Under the pieces are notes generated by a model. It was not told the origin of the DNA. It made no database searches and was given only the letters and a program-made list of their open reading frames with translations. From Blastobasis lacticolella (Eukaryota; Arthropoda; Insecta; Lepidoptera; Blastobasidae), in NCBI GenBank assembly GCA_905147135.1, contig LR990043.1:6545057-6609056 (forward strand): DNA of 64,000 bases, given 5' to 3'. The translations under genes were made by a program, and so were the position numbers. Shown piece after piece: positions 23,578 to 36,895 of the stretch (the stretch's first letter is position 1; each line of letters starts with the position of its first letter).

Positions 23578-23843
23578 AAATAAATAAATAAAATAAAATA
23601 AATGATCTTGGACAAATTCACACAACGCCAACTAGCCTCAAAGTAAGCAAAGCTTGTGTTATGGGTGCTAGATAACTGATAAACTACTTATATACTTTTA
23701 AATACATACTTATTATACATAGAACACCCAGACCCGTAACAGAAATTAAAATTCATCATTTCCATTACTGCCCAGCCGGGAATCGAACCCAGGACCTCTT
23801 GCGTGGCAACGGCATGTTGACCACTGAACCACTCAGGTCGTCA
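23578..23843 (-). mobile_element. tRNA-derived SINE, copy 1
   Basis: On the minus strand it begins GACGACCTGAGTGGTTCAGT and has a B box GGGTTCGATTCCCGG, a body with GGGTCTGGGTGTTCTAT and CTAGCACCCATA, and an (AAAT)n tail at 23578-23610. Pairs with the copy at 45235. Confidence 0.85.
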
Positions 23844-24667
23844 AAGGATGGATGGAGGGCTATCAGGGTTTCGTAACTTTCCGAATTATTTTAGATATCT
23901 GGCCGTGCGCCTAGACTGGACCATTTTACTCAACGTGTCACAGTCAAAGTGTCAAGGTGAATACATGATATCAAACATTAAGGTCGGTGGGTCCATAAAG
24001 ATCTAAAAAATTACATTCCTTCTGCTCGCGATTGTTTTATTATTATTATGAAGAATTTCTTTATATTCTCGAGTCGGGGTCGGTTATTAGGACCCAGATA
24101 CGGGCTTACGCCAAGTACTCTGGTTCCTGTGAGCTAGTCTTGTGATTTTATGTTGTGCGTGTGTTTTGCGTGTCTGTGATATCTGGAATGTTATGAAGTG
24201 TGAGCGAAGTCGGGTTCAGGGATTATTATTATTATTATTAGCAATAGGCTTGCATTTAACTTCAACTCGGCTGATGGGAAGCAACGATGATGTCGAAGAT
24301 GTAGCATGCTGGCCAAGAAGATAGAAGAGGCTTCCTTGCTTGAATTTTTATTTATATATTTATACTTCATGCACAAACAGTACAATGGGACTTAATGCCA
24401 AAATATAATTATCTACTAATCTAACAGGAGAGATAACGATCGAAAAAGATATGCGGTGCAGGAAGACTACAAAGATTACACATAAGCTTATTCAACCACA
24501 ATCAAATAACAGACATTTCCATAATAATACACTAATAGATAATGTAGCAAAATTTTATATAAAATAGTTTTTGAACTAGTAAATTGATTAACTGCATGAG
24601 TTTTACATAATTATTCAGGTACTAGATTTTTATTCAAGCCTAGTGAAGCGCGAGTTACTTGAAACAA
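23844..24667. other. intergenic stretch
   Basis: An ATT trinucleotide run at 24224-24240; nothing else recognised. Confidence 0.5.
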
Positions 24668-24905
24668 AATCATCTTGTCGTTAATGTCCCGGTTGCGCTC
24701 TCGCGCACAAGGGCCCGGGGTCCGCCGTGACCATGATCCAGGATTTGGCAGGTTAGGTAATTAGAGTGGAGCGACTGCCATCTGACCTCCATGACCCTGC
24801 TAACAGGGGAACTTGACCAGATTGGATCATGGTTACACATCCAGTCGCCTGAATGTGCAGGTTTCATCACGATGTTTTCCCTCACCGTAAGAGCATCGGT
24901 TATTA
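24668..24905 (-). repeat. family-B interspersed repeat, minus orientation
   Basis: Close to the 18867 copy. About 240 bp, from CTTGTCGTTAATGTCCCGG to CCCTCACCGTAAGAGCATCG. Confidence 0.8.
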
Positions 24906-25419
24906 TTCAACTAATGTACATAACTCAGAAAACAGTCATTGGTAAATGGCCTTACTAGAAACAAAATGTTGCCACCTTATTCTGGTACTTTCAGTATTCT
25001 CCGATACTGCAGCTAATATGACGCAACCACAGTAATATTACGAAGGCACCATCATTATGCGCCATTAATACCTGCGCCTGAGCATACATTGTATTGCGTT
25101 TTATGGCTAGATATAAACAATTATAGCCACTCGTTGCCATCCACCCGTCAATAACTATCTACAGTGTGACATAAGGTGATTTGTTAGTACATCGATGCAC
25201 ATTCACGTGCCTCCAGGCGTCTCTTGCCTCATTACAGGTTATTAGACCGATGTTAATGTCAGAATGTGAGAATTGATAGCGCCGTGGATACAGACGCACC
25301 CTACGTAACGTATAGGGTTGAAAAACTACCGTTGCTTCTAGACGAGACGTTTCATTAGACAGCATATATTTCAACACATTGCGGTAATTGTAAATGGCAA
25401 GTCTAACGTGCAAATGATT

Positions 25420-25640
25420 ATCATCTTGGCGTTAATATTCTGATTGTGCTCTCGCGTACGAGGCTTCGGTCCGCATTGACCATGATCCAGGATTTGGCAG
25501 GTATTTACATTGGAGCGGCGGCCATCTGACTTCTATGACCCTGCTACCAGGGGAACCTGGCCAGATTAGATCATAGTTACACATTCAGTCGCCTGAATGT
25601 GCAGATTTCATCTCGATGTTTTCCCTCACCGTAGGATCTG
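25420..25640 (-). repeat. family-B interspersed repeat, minus orientation
   Basis: Third copy in this stretch: ATCTTGGCGTTAATATTCTG ... GATGTTTTCCCTCACCGTAG. Lies 515 bp beyond the 24668 copy in the same orientation. Confidence 0.8.
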
Positions 25641-26099
25641 TATTTCAACACATTACATCGCAGTAATTGTAAATAGCAATTCTAACATGAAAGTGTGGGT
25701 TAGTTATTTCCAAAGGTGTCTGTCGTAATTTACTTACAATACGCATTCAGGCGCCCGAAGTTGCGATGCATGAGTTGAATAAATAAGATAAAGCTAATTT
25801 GAGGTTGTCCATCCATACAAAAATATCATCATCATTATCGCCTCGAAGATTATTTTATTATCTGGTATTATGATCGGTCTTGGTTCTCTTTTGAGGTTAT
25901 TACTTATTTTTCGAACCTACATCAAACTGGTAGTCTTTTTTTTTATGTTTCGATAATCTCGAAAACAATTACATCTTGTAAGTACTGAACTTTTGCTCTA
26001 ATTGTAAAACGTAATAAAAATTCGACAGGTGTATCATATATGTATTGTATCTATACATTATACATGTAGGTATCATTATCACCTGCTAAAATTATCATC

Positions 26100-26560
26100 A
26101 TCTTTATTTTGGTGACCAGACCATACACACGTGGCGCGTGAGGGGTCCGCCTACCTTCTCCTTGTCCACTTCGCTCGATCTCCGGCATTCGTAAATGTTG
26201 GCATGTTGACTTGGCACACATGTCAAGCCATTGCTTCTTAGGCCAGCTTCTTTTACCCGTGCCTGTCGAGGGTGGGACTTATTAGTTATCTGTGCAATAT
26301 GCCGGTTTGCACGGGACGTGTCCATACCATCGAATTTACTTTTGTCTGCATACCAAGTCATATGCTATAAACACACCGACGGGGTGGAGATCGTGTGCGC
26401 ATCCCGTCCCTATGTAGTATCGTTTCTGATGAAGCCATGAAAGCCTTTCCAGCCTGTTGGTATCCCCAAGGTGGTGTCTAGTGAACAGGCTCTTTCATAG
26501 CGAGCCCCACGTCACCAACCGGTCGGTCGCGTAGGTATACGATGAGTTTTCACCACCTCC
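26100..26560 (-). repeat. degenerate LINE-like segment
   Basis: Minus-strand frame at 26104-26361 (ADKSKFDGMDTSRANRHIAQ, Arg/Lys-rich) plus GC-rich flanks read like a decayed transposon ORF. The exact family is not recognised. Confidence 0.3.
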
Positions 26561-26565
26561 CTACC

Positions 26566-27204
26566 GTTGTTTTCGGAGTGTACCCTTTATCTAATGCGGT
26601 GGGCGCAAAAACAAATTAGAGATCGCAATGTCGATTTACAAGTTTGTTTTGAATTTACTTAGCAATAACTTAGTGAGTAAAAATCTGGCTGTCGCAGCAG
26701 CTGCAAACGCGCAGCTCACGGGCAGCGCGCGAGCCGCTACAACAACGGAACATTCAGGGCGCGTTCACGAGATCTAGACGTAACCTAATTTATATTATAG
26801 TAAGTCACACCCAGCCACAGTGTTTCCTTTGGACTTTGACATGGGATCATTCAATATTTATAGAGGTATTATTAGAGGTCTCCTTAGAGGCGGGCAACGC
26901 ATTGATAGCGCCCGTTATAGGCGGCGGTGACCATTTTCCATCAGGTACTGTTTGTCTGCAGTATTAAATAAACAAAAAGTACCTGAATCCCGTACAAGTA
27001 ACGCAAGACTTTTGAATCAAATATCTCCGAAAAAACATTTCCCAATTTGCTGTTGTTTGAATGAACTTATCTCCAATGAATGTTTGGCCGAATGAAGCAT
27101 TGATCTCGCTGCGATTACCCGAATGTATTCCGAATCGGATTGTATTTAGTATATTATTATATTAATATGATAGGTTATACATGTATTAATAGCGTGTTAA
27201 TATT
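26566..27204. other. intergenic stretch with small GC patch
   Basis: GC-rich GCAGCAGCTGCAAACGCGCA at 26691-26720; a family-D copy at 26865. No gene. Confidence 0.45.
26865..26965 (-). repeat. family-D copy, minus orientation
   Basis: TATTAGAGGTCTCCTTAGAG GCGGGCAACGCATTG ... CATTTTCCATCAGGTACTG. Confidence 0.6.
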
Positions 27205-27710
27205 AACACTCTCGAAGGTGTCTAAAAAGGCCCGCTTTGAAGTTTGTAGACGTTTACTTGTTCCAACATCGATGTATGGAAGCGAAAGGTGGGTATGGCA
27301 GAAGAAGCATGGCAGTAGAATAAATGCAGTAGAAATGAAAGCGTTAAGAGGTGTGGAAAGAGTATCAATGAAAGATAGAATACGGAATAGTGTCATAAGG
27401 GAACGTGTTAATATACAAGAAGATGGAAGAGAAAATAATGTTGAGTTGGTTTGTCAGTAGAGAAAAGATTAATGAATCAGGTAGGCTTAGTGAATGGAAG
27501 CGTTGGAAGGGCAAGACCGAGACGTAAATATCACGATCAAAACGGAAATATTTTAAAGAAAAGTCAGCTCAATAGTGACATAAACCTACGAGCATGTATT
27601 TAAAGGTTGATTGTATGAATGTGGAAGAAGCGAGAGAGATTTGTCAGGACAAGTGAAACAAAGTGGTCTCTGCCTATCCCTGCGGGGAAAAGGCGCGACG
27701 TTATGTGCAA
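27205..27710 (+). mobile_element. LINE reverse transcriptase C-terminal remnant
   Basis: Frame at 27230-27460 reads RRLLVPTSMYGSERWVWQKK ... INAVEMKALRGVERVSMKDR IRNSVIRERV, the typical L-P-LLYG-ETW ... AVEMR-LR ... DR-RN--IRER pattern of LINE RT ends. It then becomes frameshifted, and ends near TGCCTATCCCTGCGGGGAAA. A second scrap of the same 3' end is at 60150-60220. Confidence 0.75.
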
Positions 27711-28189
27711 CACAGTCATTGTCAGTTAGTCACCGCTAAGATGGGAAATATGAAGGCCAGTCTGATGTTAAGTACATAATTATCATGTCCTATAAAATAG
27801 AAACAAGGCTTGGAATATCGACACATGAATCGATAACGATTATTAACTTTGACTACAATATTACGATGAGTTTCAAGCGAAGCCTTACATTTCGGAGTGG
27901 GTATTCCATAAAATGCCACGTAATTAAAAATAAACAGGAAACCATCGTTACCATTTCCCATACAATGCCCATATGTTACTTACCATTATCTCTAACGAGA
28001 CGTTTATAGCTCGATCCTATGTTCCCTAGAGCCGATGTCGTTGTGATCAGAGAAGTTTCTAGATGCATTACCTCGTACTTCATTAAAATAATTTATTTTT
28101 CGGTGACGAATACCTACCGAGTCATCAGCCCAGTACACTTGAAGAAGATCACATTACATCAACAGCAGATAGTTCACTGTTGGAATTGA

Positions 28190-28408
28190 ATCTCCCTCCT
28201 CCACGTCAGTGGAGGGTTTGATAATTTTCTACGCTTCGTAAGATCGTAGTGTTTAAAATGCTCAATTAAAAAATGCTACTACGCATATTCTATTATATTT
28301 TACTGGTCTACGGAACAGTCAAATAACTGTTTTGCTTCTAAATATTTTTGACACTCATGAGTCAAAGGGGTTGGTGCAATATTCTACTCTGTCGAACACC
28401 ACATGGAC
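28190..28408 (-). repeat. degenerate family-A copy
   Basis: Diverged match: CTCCACGTCAGTGGAGG, GATCGTAGTGTTTAAA, GTCGAACACCACATGG. Confidence 0.55.
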
Positions 28409-28429
28409 AAAAAGATACGGGTTGTAATT

Positions 28430-28582
28430 TAAAAAGGTATAAGGCATAGTCTTCAAGAAACGGTGAAAGGGTTTTAGCAGGGTAACACAGGAGTAATACC
28501 CACAAACGCCCAAGGCTGCGGTAACTGCTTGCCATCAGGTAGTCCGCAAGCTTGTCTGCCACCTCAATGGTATAAATTATAG
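28430..28582 (+). repeat. family-C interspersed repeat
   Basis: AGTCTTCAAGAAACGGTGAA...GGCTGCGGTAACTGCTTGCC ATCAGG..GCTTGTCTGCCACC..TGGTATAAA. Same family at 29770, 51015 and 59165. Confidence 0.7.
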
Positions 28583-29769
28583 AACCATCACTATTCATTT
28601 ATTAGTCTACCGTGATACAGAGTAGTGTATCAATGTAGACCTGGAAAATATAGTTTTTGCAAAAACAACCACCCATTTCAACTAGACGATTCCTTATCTT
28701 CTAATTATCATCATCGGTTGTGGAATGAAATCGATTAATTTCTATAAAAGTTAATTTGGTCGTCAAACAGTCGGCCCGCTCGTTATACTAATCAGTGTAT
28801 AGCGTTATAAAAATTTATATTAGCGGGTACCTACTTGGTTTTGAATTATGTTCGCAGCTGTTGCTTGGCCGGGATTCGGCATGTACTTACGTACTGATTG
28901 GGGTACCTATATTTAAAAACACTTTTGTTGAAAGACCTCCATGGGAATGTTTTTCCTAAAGAGTTCAGCATGAAGGTCTATGTCGTAGCGATGTATTGAA
29001 ATTTCAGTCAAATGGTATATTGATTTATCGGGTTTTCGTTTTTTATCACTAATTAACATTCGTTTATTTGGCATTTGATAATGCATATTAAGTAGGGGGT
29101 GAGAGAGATAAAACTCATACAGTGATGTCAGGGGTGGCACTCCCAGTATTACTATTTTTATTTATTGATTTTCGTTATTCTGAAGACACCCTTCTCATAC
29201 GTCAGCATTTATAGTGTTCTGTGATACAGACCAATGACAATCAACTTCAACAACTATCGATATAGCTAACTTCTCAACAAGGGTGTGTATCTATTTCGTT
29301 AATTATCTTTTCATAATTTGTGCTTAATAAATTTTCATTTTTACAACCTTTCATTTACTGTCACGTGTCCCCTTCAGCGTTCGTAATAAAATGTTGTAAG
29401 TTAAATTTGAACCATTTCCCGGTTTCCGATTGAGCTGAAATTTTTTATACTTATGTATGTTCGGTAACAATACAATGTTATATTATGATAAACTACGCAT
29501 GATAAACCCATCGAGTTTAAGCTCGTTTGATTAGCCTTGGCAAGTTCACTGGCTGATTATAGAGAATGCGCAATAAAAGCTTGCTATGAAAAAATATTTT
29601 TCATTTTAGAACTTGTTACGGTATTGATTTACAGAATTTTAGATTGGACCTATGTGGGACAGCTATCGAAAACCGAGGGAAGCGCCATGGCCAAAGCCGA
29701 AGCCGAAGACTATAATATAGTCCAAATTTGTCGCACACTAAGGTTGCACAATGAGGTTGCAAATTGAAA
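28583..29769. other. AT-rich intergenic stretch
   Basis: A family-C 5' scrap near 28925 and a family-I scrap near 29650; ORFs are incidental. Confidence 0.45.
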
Positions 29770-29945
29770 GTTTTCCCTGAAGAGTATAACATGGAGTTCT
29801 TCAAGAAAGGGGTGAAGCTTATACGCGGTCGGCAACGCGGGAGTGATGCCCCTGGTACTGCAAACGTCCATAGGCTGCGGTTTGCTTACCATCAGGCAGG
29901 CTGTAAGCTTGTTTGCCACCGTAGTGGTTAAGAAAAATAAAATAG
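29770..29945 (+). repeat. family-C interspersed repeat, most complete copy
   Basis: AAGAGTATAACATGGAGTTC through CATAGGCTGCGGTTTGCTTA to GCTTGTTTGCCACCGTAGTG. About 170 bp. Confidence 0.75.
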
Positions 29946-32464
29946 CACCTATATTTAAAAAAAACTACTAATTAATTTGATAACCCTTTCCTGTTCTACT
30001 TTTATTTATTCGGTCGGACCACGAAAAGTGACACGCGAGGCGAACAAGCGGCGTCCAATTCTATTGACGTCGTAAAAATTATATTATCATGAATTATGTT
30101 GTAAATAATTTTACGACTAATACGAACTTCGGATCAGGTATAAACTAATGCTGTTTAAGCTATTAGTTTCGGGGTTAATTGGGCATTATTATTGTTTATG
30201 AATACGTATTATATTGTATGCCGACTAATTTCTGTTATAGCATAACGATCTATAGTTGGATCATCAAGTGAGGTCAACGTAACTTTATGGGAAGACGTAC
30301 CTGTAATTAGTTCCCATTGGAATACAAATACAGTTTTTGTTATTGGCAACAAAGTAGGCTTGTTAGTTTAATTTCATTAATTTTAATGAACCTACTTCAA
30401 GGTGCGTTCAGATGTCACGCCGTTGCTGCAATGCGCATTCGCGAGATCTGCACGTACCCTTATATTATAGTTATTTTACTGGTTTTACAATTTTGCACTG
30501 TAGTTTGGCCTTTGTGTTTCGATGGAGGGATTCACATTAACTTAATAATTTAATAAGGATGTGGTATTTTTTTCAAAATCTTAGGTGGTTTAGCGTGACG
30601 GAGTAACTTTACAAACTTTCGCAATTTTACAACTTTCTTTTTAATGGTCTGTGTGTACGTAACTAATAAATAATGAATTGTCGAACTTTTGCATTTATAA
30701 TAATATAATAATCCATCTACACTATTATGAAACAGTAAAAAAGCCGTGTCTGTTGACATTGACGATATTTCAGAAAAAAATTCGGGATAGGATTTTGGGA
30801 TGTAACTACGAAAAAAATTTTTTTGCTATATTTTTCTGTCTCTTTGGTTGTCTTCTTTCTATAGTTTCATAGCTTGAAGTCCATGGTACAATCTATGCCA
30901 TGTTTCATCTAATTCGCATAGGTAGAACCAGAGATACATCTTGACCTCCGCGTAGTACTAGCATTCATGCAACACGAAGGTCATTTACAATGGTAAATTG
31001 GGCAAAACCTAACTGTAATAACCATTTCCCGCATACGAAGTCGCGGGCAAAACTAGTAGTATTATAAAATTAATAGGATTTTAAAATAAACCGTAAGGAA
31101 AACTATCGAGAGTTGAATTATTGCTAACATCGTTATGTTGTCATCGACGATGATCGAGATCTATTAATAATCAATAAAAATACAACAACAGTCGTTTCAT
31201 CATTCATTCATAATTCTAAAAATGTGAACGTCCCAATAAATTACGTATATTGGATACAATGATTCCGACGTTACTGTATATTTTACATATTATTATAAAA
31301 ATATGAGAAGGTGCGGCAACGCGTAGGGCTGTCGATTCTAAACATTCGACTCACTATGAAACTTAAGCAATATTATTGATTTAGTCTTCAGATTATTAGT
31401 CTATCCCTTGCACTTTAACATGGGGTTCTTTAAAAGGGATCTCCGCTACCTCAATGGCCTCTTAAGGTTGCAGATGGACGGATAGTCTGACCATGTGCTT
31501 CCCCAGGTAATAAACAAATTATGAGTTTGGAGTTATAAATTATAATCAAAATTCAAAAATTCAAAATTTTATTTTTGCTTAGGATATAAAATATCTCTTT
31601 CAATCGTCAATTTAATCAAGTGTTATTTTTTGGCAATTGCCATGTTATGCATAATACCTATATTTAGTGTTGTACCTGCTCTTGATATCGATGTGTAGTG
31701 GAACTGACGGGAAATAACCTTAATTAATTATACAGAAATCGATAGGGAAAAAGTATAATTTTCACTTTGCGTATTAAATCTTGCCCAATCTTGAGGCAAC
31801 CCTAAACTTCCATGAACGAAAATATGATTTTGATTACGATTAATAATAATAATAAACCAATGAATGGCTTTAGAGGCAATTATTACGTGTTTACCCACGT
31901 GTGTGCATTAGAGGCGAGATCTCAAACTGTGAGATACACATTGGGCTTGATACCATCTTTGTATCGCATAGGATCTGGCTTTGCGTAACATTGAAAACAA
32001 TTCAAAGTTATTTTTATTATATGATTTGATGTGTGAAGGTTGTATAAACCAATAAATTTATATTCGAGCGTCGGTACAATAGGTTTATCGCTGTATAGAG
32101 GCCACTTTAAAGCTTTCTACATCGTATGAATCTTTGTGGTCTTTATTACCAGGTAGGGGACTTTTGTCTACTGCGTAGTTTGCTTGGAGACTTGCCATAA
32201 TTGTACTGGCTATATTATATTCTTAACTAAGATTCTAACTTTAGTGGATATTTTTATGATTATACAAAAATGTAGCTTGTAGAAGGTTCCGCCAGTCTGA
32301 TCGTTTTCCAATTTTACGATTAAACTGCTTCTAAAGTCGAAGTCGATAAGTAACTACAGAAAATAGATCGTCTTTTATAATTAGGTACATTTAGTAACTA
32401 TTAAGTACTAGATGATTAATTCTATTTTTGTTGCTTGTCTGACACATATTTATCTTTTTCTCTT
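29946..32464. other. AT-rich intergenic stretch
   Basis: 30000-30130 is repeat-free and GC-richer (GACACGCGAGGCGAACAAGC). No gene or full repeat recognised elsewhere. Confidence 0.45.
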
Positions 32465-32605
32465 TCTAGAGAAGCGTTGCCTGGACGAGATCGCTTGTAA
32501 CGATAAGGCCGCCTTTGCCCACAAAGTTTGAAAAGAATTTTAAATTTTCTTTTTTGTAATTCGTGTACTATAAATGTGTATTTATCTATCTATTACTACC
32601 AAAGA
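32465..32605 (+). mobile_element. LINE 3' tail fragment
   Basis: CGTTGCCTGGACGAGATCGC TTGTAACGATAAGGCCGCC followed by a T-rich tail, a 3' end often seen after lepidopteran LINEs. Confidence 0.5.
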
Positions 32606-33774
32606 TTACTCTTGTATCCAGTACAATAGCTTAGGTACACTAGTTCCATAGGGTCTGCTCTAAGCCGTAGAAAACAAAACGACCAAGGAACCAGATCAAT
32701 AATTGATTCAGCGCAAAGCTTATTACGACCGAGCCTTTGAGCTGGTGTAAATATTAATATAATTTAGATGGAACTGTCTGGTTGTACAAAACGTCTTTAT
32801 TGGCGAGCGTAATTTACTACCTCGTAAAGTCGCGTATCGGGGGCCGGGAAGCGGGCCTGCGCCGGCGCTGGCTGGATGGCGGGATGGCGGCAGTCGATAT
32901 GGTGCTATCGACAAAGAACGTGATTAATAAAAATAATTCAAAATATACAGACATGGGGTGTCGATTGACTCCGGAAACTGTTCGATGGTCTCCTCAAAGA
33001 AAGGCTTTAAGTCAACCTGGACCTTGGCAAGACATCGTCGCCAACGGTATTTGTATTTAGAAGGCATAAGTAACGGGTGGCGAAAACCTATAAACGGAGC
33101 AAAAAATATTTACTTAGGTACTTTACTCCGCTGGCTTGACCCACTTGGCTTGGCAGTGTTCCTTGGCCTCTAACAAAAGATTATGTCATGCGCACAATAT
33201 TCGGTGGCACAGAAAAACAGAATAATATATATTAAACAGTCACATGTCACGTGTCAATGCACTTAAACTTTGCCTAGTTATGCTGAAACGCTGATTAATG
33301 TAAAAAATGAAGAAGTCTAAAAGTACTAATTTACTTTTTATCTTCATTTACTGTGGTAAATAATGTGTACATTTCCTAAATTTAATCATTAACATATCCC
33401 AATGTTGGTAAAATTACATGAAACTAGAAAGAAACAACAACACCCAAATCTCAGTGACTCGTTGCAACATAGTTAATTTATTTCGTCGATATCGATAGAA
33501 TTCCAGAGCGCATCACTTACCACAAAAGTAAGTCGGGCCCAACTCGTAAAATCTTACGATAAGCGCCATTATCATCACAAAAGGGGCGTGTAATTGTTTG
33601 TCAAATAAATACCAATAAAAAATCGATGTTTATTAAATCTATAATTTTGAAAAGGGTTCTACCATGGAGCTTATTTAACTGTCGTAAATTGAGGGTTAAT
33701 ATTCATTTACTTAGTTCAATAAATTAAGTAACGCAATATATGAATTGTCGACAAGCGCATACTATCAAGCAAGT
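32606..33774. other. intergenic stretch
   Basis: A 92-codon plus ORF at 32782-33060 is GC-rich in the middle (GGGCCTGCGCCGGCGC) but has no domain or splice context. Nothing else. Confidence 0.45.
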
Positions 33775-33965
33775 TGGACACTAGCAAGCAGTGGCTCCAA
33801 CCCACTGACTTTTCCAAAGGACTTTGGCTCCTAGGGTGGGTTCTACCGGCTATACAATGGGGATTGTTCTGAGGAACTTTTTGATCTGGTGCCCACAGGA
33901 CAATTCCGCCATGACACCTGCCGCGGGCTAGGTACCCTCAATACATAGACCCTCTGTTGGTGTCC
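33775..33965 (+). repeat. GC-richer repeat-like segment, probably LINE-derived
   Basis: CAAGCAGTGGCTCCAACCCA ... CTACCGGCTATACAATGGGG ... CCGCCATGACACCTGCCG. Composition unlike its flanks; translation is broken by stops. Confidence 0.35.
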
Positions 33966-34039
33966 ACGCAAAGAGGTAAAATATCGTTTTTCTCTCGTAC
34001 GGACAATATAGGATCCAAGAAATGAGCCGTTTTGTTATG

Positions 34040-34170
34040 TAATACGGCAGACAAACAGGCATGCGGGTTACCTGATGTCACCACAAAATTGGTCACCGCC
34101 GCCTATGGACATCAGCAACACCAGGGGCGCTAGCCCTGCTGATAACTAGGTCTGCTTCATTTTCGGCTAC
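34040..34170 (+). repeat. family-D interspersed repeat
   Basis: CAAACAGGCATGCGGGTTAC CTGATG ... GGTCACCGCCGCCTATGGAC ATCAGCAACACCAGGGGCG. Confidence 0.7.
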
Positions 34171-36109
34171 ACCGTAACTTATCACCAAGTGAGTTAGCGT
34201 TCAATTGCCTGGCCTAGTATAAAAAAATATATAATGGAAATTTCTTTGGACTATATAATCCTTAGTCATATAGTTATTTTGGTCTATTAATTTAAACATT
34301 ATTAAAAAGCTTGCTGTAAGCCCATCTGACGGAAAGCGATGTTTTCGATTTTCATATATCCAAATTGTCCAAAAGTTTGATAGACAAGTAAATTATTACC
34401 AAGTATGTTTAGTCACTTAGTAGCTTACATATTTGCAACATTTGGCATTGAATCTCTTGAGCCATGGGGACCATCGGCACATACCTTACACAGGGAATTA
34501 TCTTAACGCCTGGTCGAAATTACAAATGACCAAAAGGCAGGCCTTTTCTTGAGTCAGAGCAGCGAGGCAATGCGGCCAGCCCTCTATGCACCTTTCCAAA
34601 TTCAAGTATTTTTTGGTTAGGTAAAGGTTATTTTTATTGTATTGTACATTATCTATGTCAAATAATTTAGTGCGCTCGTTGTTACAAAATATAACAAAGA
34701 ACGACTCGAACATTCATCGTCATTCGACTTACACGACCTGCTAACCGTACCTTACCGACTTGAAATATTCTCCGCCAGTCATTATGTCACGGAATTCCGA
34801 ATTAGCACTACTCGTAGATCCCTAAAACGTGGTAATCACTAACCAGGTCCCATCATTCGACCGCAGGGCTTAAAGGTCAGCGGGCAGACGCACGTGCGGT
34901 CCCTTCACTGACCTCGGGCCGAGGATCGGTGATGACTCGCACTCATTAGCCGTGAGTCATGAGTCTCACGGCTTTGACGCGTCACTTACCTAGCCATGTT
35001 TATGGCACGTCGGAAGCAGTGGGTGAAACCTTTGTGTGTTTTTGTCTGTAGTGTGAGACTCGTATTCAGAAACGGAACTGTAATGAGGTCTCGTAGGATT
35101 CCAGCTGACAATGCTTTTGAGCGTTTGAGCGAAGCGAATTTTTTCTTTTATTGGCGATCGACACTATGCGACACAAATTGCCATATTGATCGCAGTGAGC
35201 TCATTTCGTAGATAAGCGCTATGAGAACGCTACTTTACTTAAACAAGTATTGTTTGTGAATATGGGTACTCAGACGTGGTCTACCTCTTGGGCACAAACA
35301 CGGGCAGTGATTATGACCAGTAGTTTAGTAGTTTATTTAGGTATTATATTAATATATGTATTTGTATCTCCTATGTAAATTTGTCCATGCCTCGCTCAGT
35401 AGGTCCAGAAGAGCAGAAACCAACGCTCCGGTTTACAACGGGGCAAAATGCTGAGTGAGGTTCTTTTACACAAACACACTACCACAACACATTATGTAAT
35501 AATCGGTAGGTATATACATCGGCACTATGTACTGTTCCTGTATATTTTATGTTGTAATTGTATTATTTTTATGTCTTTTTGTATTATTATGTTACTTGTG
35601 TCTTTTTCAATGTTGTGGTGTTGTTCTTTGTATCAATAAATTTAATTTTGTTTCTTTCTGTGCCACCAAGTTATCTGTGACAAAATTAGGAACGAATGCC
35701 GCCTGGTTGAGATGGTATTCGGTTGTGAACGCCTATGGTGTCTTTGTATGTCTGAATGCTGCGGTGGCGCCAAATGTTTTTTCACAGAAAAGTTAGTCGA
35801 ACTGTATCAGTTTTTTTGTGAACCGTTTCTGTTTGCGTTGTCTGAGATTAATTTCACACGAGCGTAATTTCGGTCGTGCAATGTAGCTAGGATGGAAAGA
35901 TCGTGAGTGAACTACCCCTCATTTTATATGAAAACGCTATATATAAATGAATTGTTGACCTTGCTGTAACTATATATAAATTAATTCTGAACCGCACAGA
36001 AAATGTTGCACCAAGCCATTATAGTCAATTATTATTTAAATAGATATCTGAATAGATACTTTATATGGCTGGGTTCAAGCAGAAATACAAGGCCACATAC
36101 AAGGCTGCT
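34171..36109. other. intergenic stretch
   Basis: 34850-34990 is GC-rich with GTGAGTCATGAGTCTCAC (an imperfect palindrome). A Cys/Leu-rich ORF at 35527-35796 is an artefact of T-rich sequence. No gene recognised. Confidence 0.45.
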
Positions 36110-36215
36110 ACACCCGAGCCTCCTCCACACCAGTGGAGCGTTTTGCTGTTATCTCCACGCTTGGCAGTTGGTGATAGCTGTGTGTAAAATATACCACTGA
36201 AAATGCTGATACCCA
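36110..36215 (-). repeat. degenerate family-A copy
   Basis: CCTCCTCCACACCAGTGGAG and ATCTCCACGCTTGGCAG resemble the family-A end on the minus strand. A further scrap, AGCCCATAACAGTCCACT, is at 36697. Confidence 0.5.
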
Positions 36216-36895
36216 TTTTATTGTAAAGAATAATTTCGTCATTTCCTGTAGGTATAATAACGGCAAATTAAATAAAGACCTAATATTATGTAGGTATCCG
36301 AATCCGCTTAATTTGACAGATAAAATGCTTATGTGTATCTTCTATTTTTATCTTAAGTGTACTACGTCGCAAGCATGGTGGTACCACGAACACTTGTATA
36401 AATAAACAAATGTTGGTATACGAGATATATAAGAGGTATAGATAGCGTCAGCTACGCTAAACAGATTTATTTATTATATTATCTAGGTAATTCAAACAGA
36501 CTTGAAATTTTAGACACTTCTTTATTGGCGACATATTGGAAAAAAGACTTATTGTAAGATGATGGAAAATGCCATGCCATCAAAGATACAGTAGGAAAAT
36601 CTACTATTAGTACCTTTTATAAATTATTGAAATGTTGACGCAGTTTCTCTGTAGGTGTAAGAGGGTTAAATAGCAAATCATCATTATAGTCACTAGCCCA
36701 TAACAGTCCACTATCGGACTTGAGCCACCACATTTTAATACTTTATAACGTAAAATAACGTTGAATCTGATATCAAGCCATAAAAAAAATATTTCTAATT
36801 CCAATTACGTGCCGACTTTACAATTATCTTCTAATGAACAAATAATAAGTGTATGTCACATCTATACGTACTTAAATTTGAAGCGGCTGCTATCA

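Noticed and set aside
23740..23840. tRNA gene on the minus strand
   Set aside because: It is the head of the same tRNA-derived SINE.
27140..27460. 106-codon ORF as a host gene
   Set aside because: Pattern is that of a LINE RT C-terminus; upstream and downstream parts are frameshifted.
35527..35796. Cys/Leu-rich 89-codon ORF as a secreted or membrane peptide
   Set aside because: Composition follows from TG-rich and T-rich sequence; no start context or splice signal supports it.
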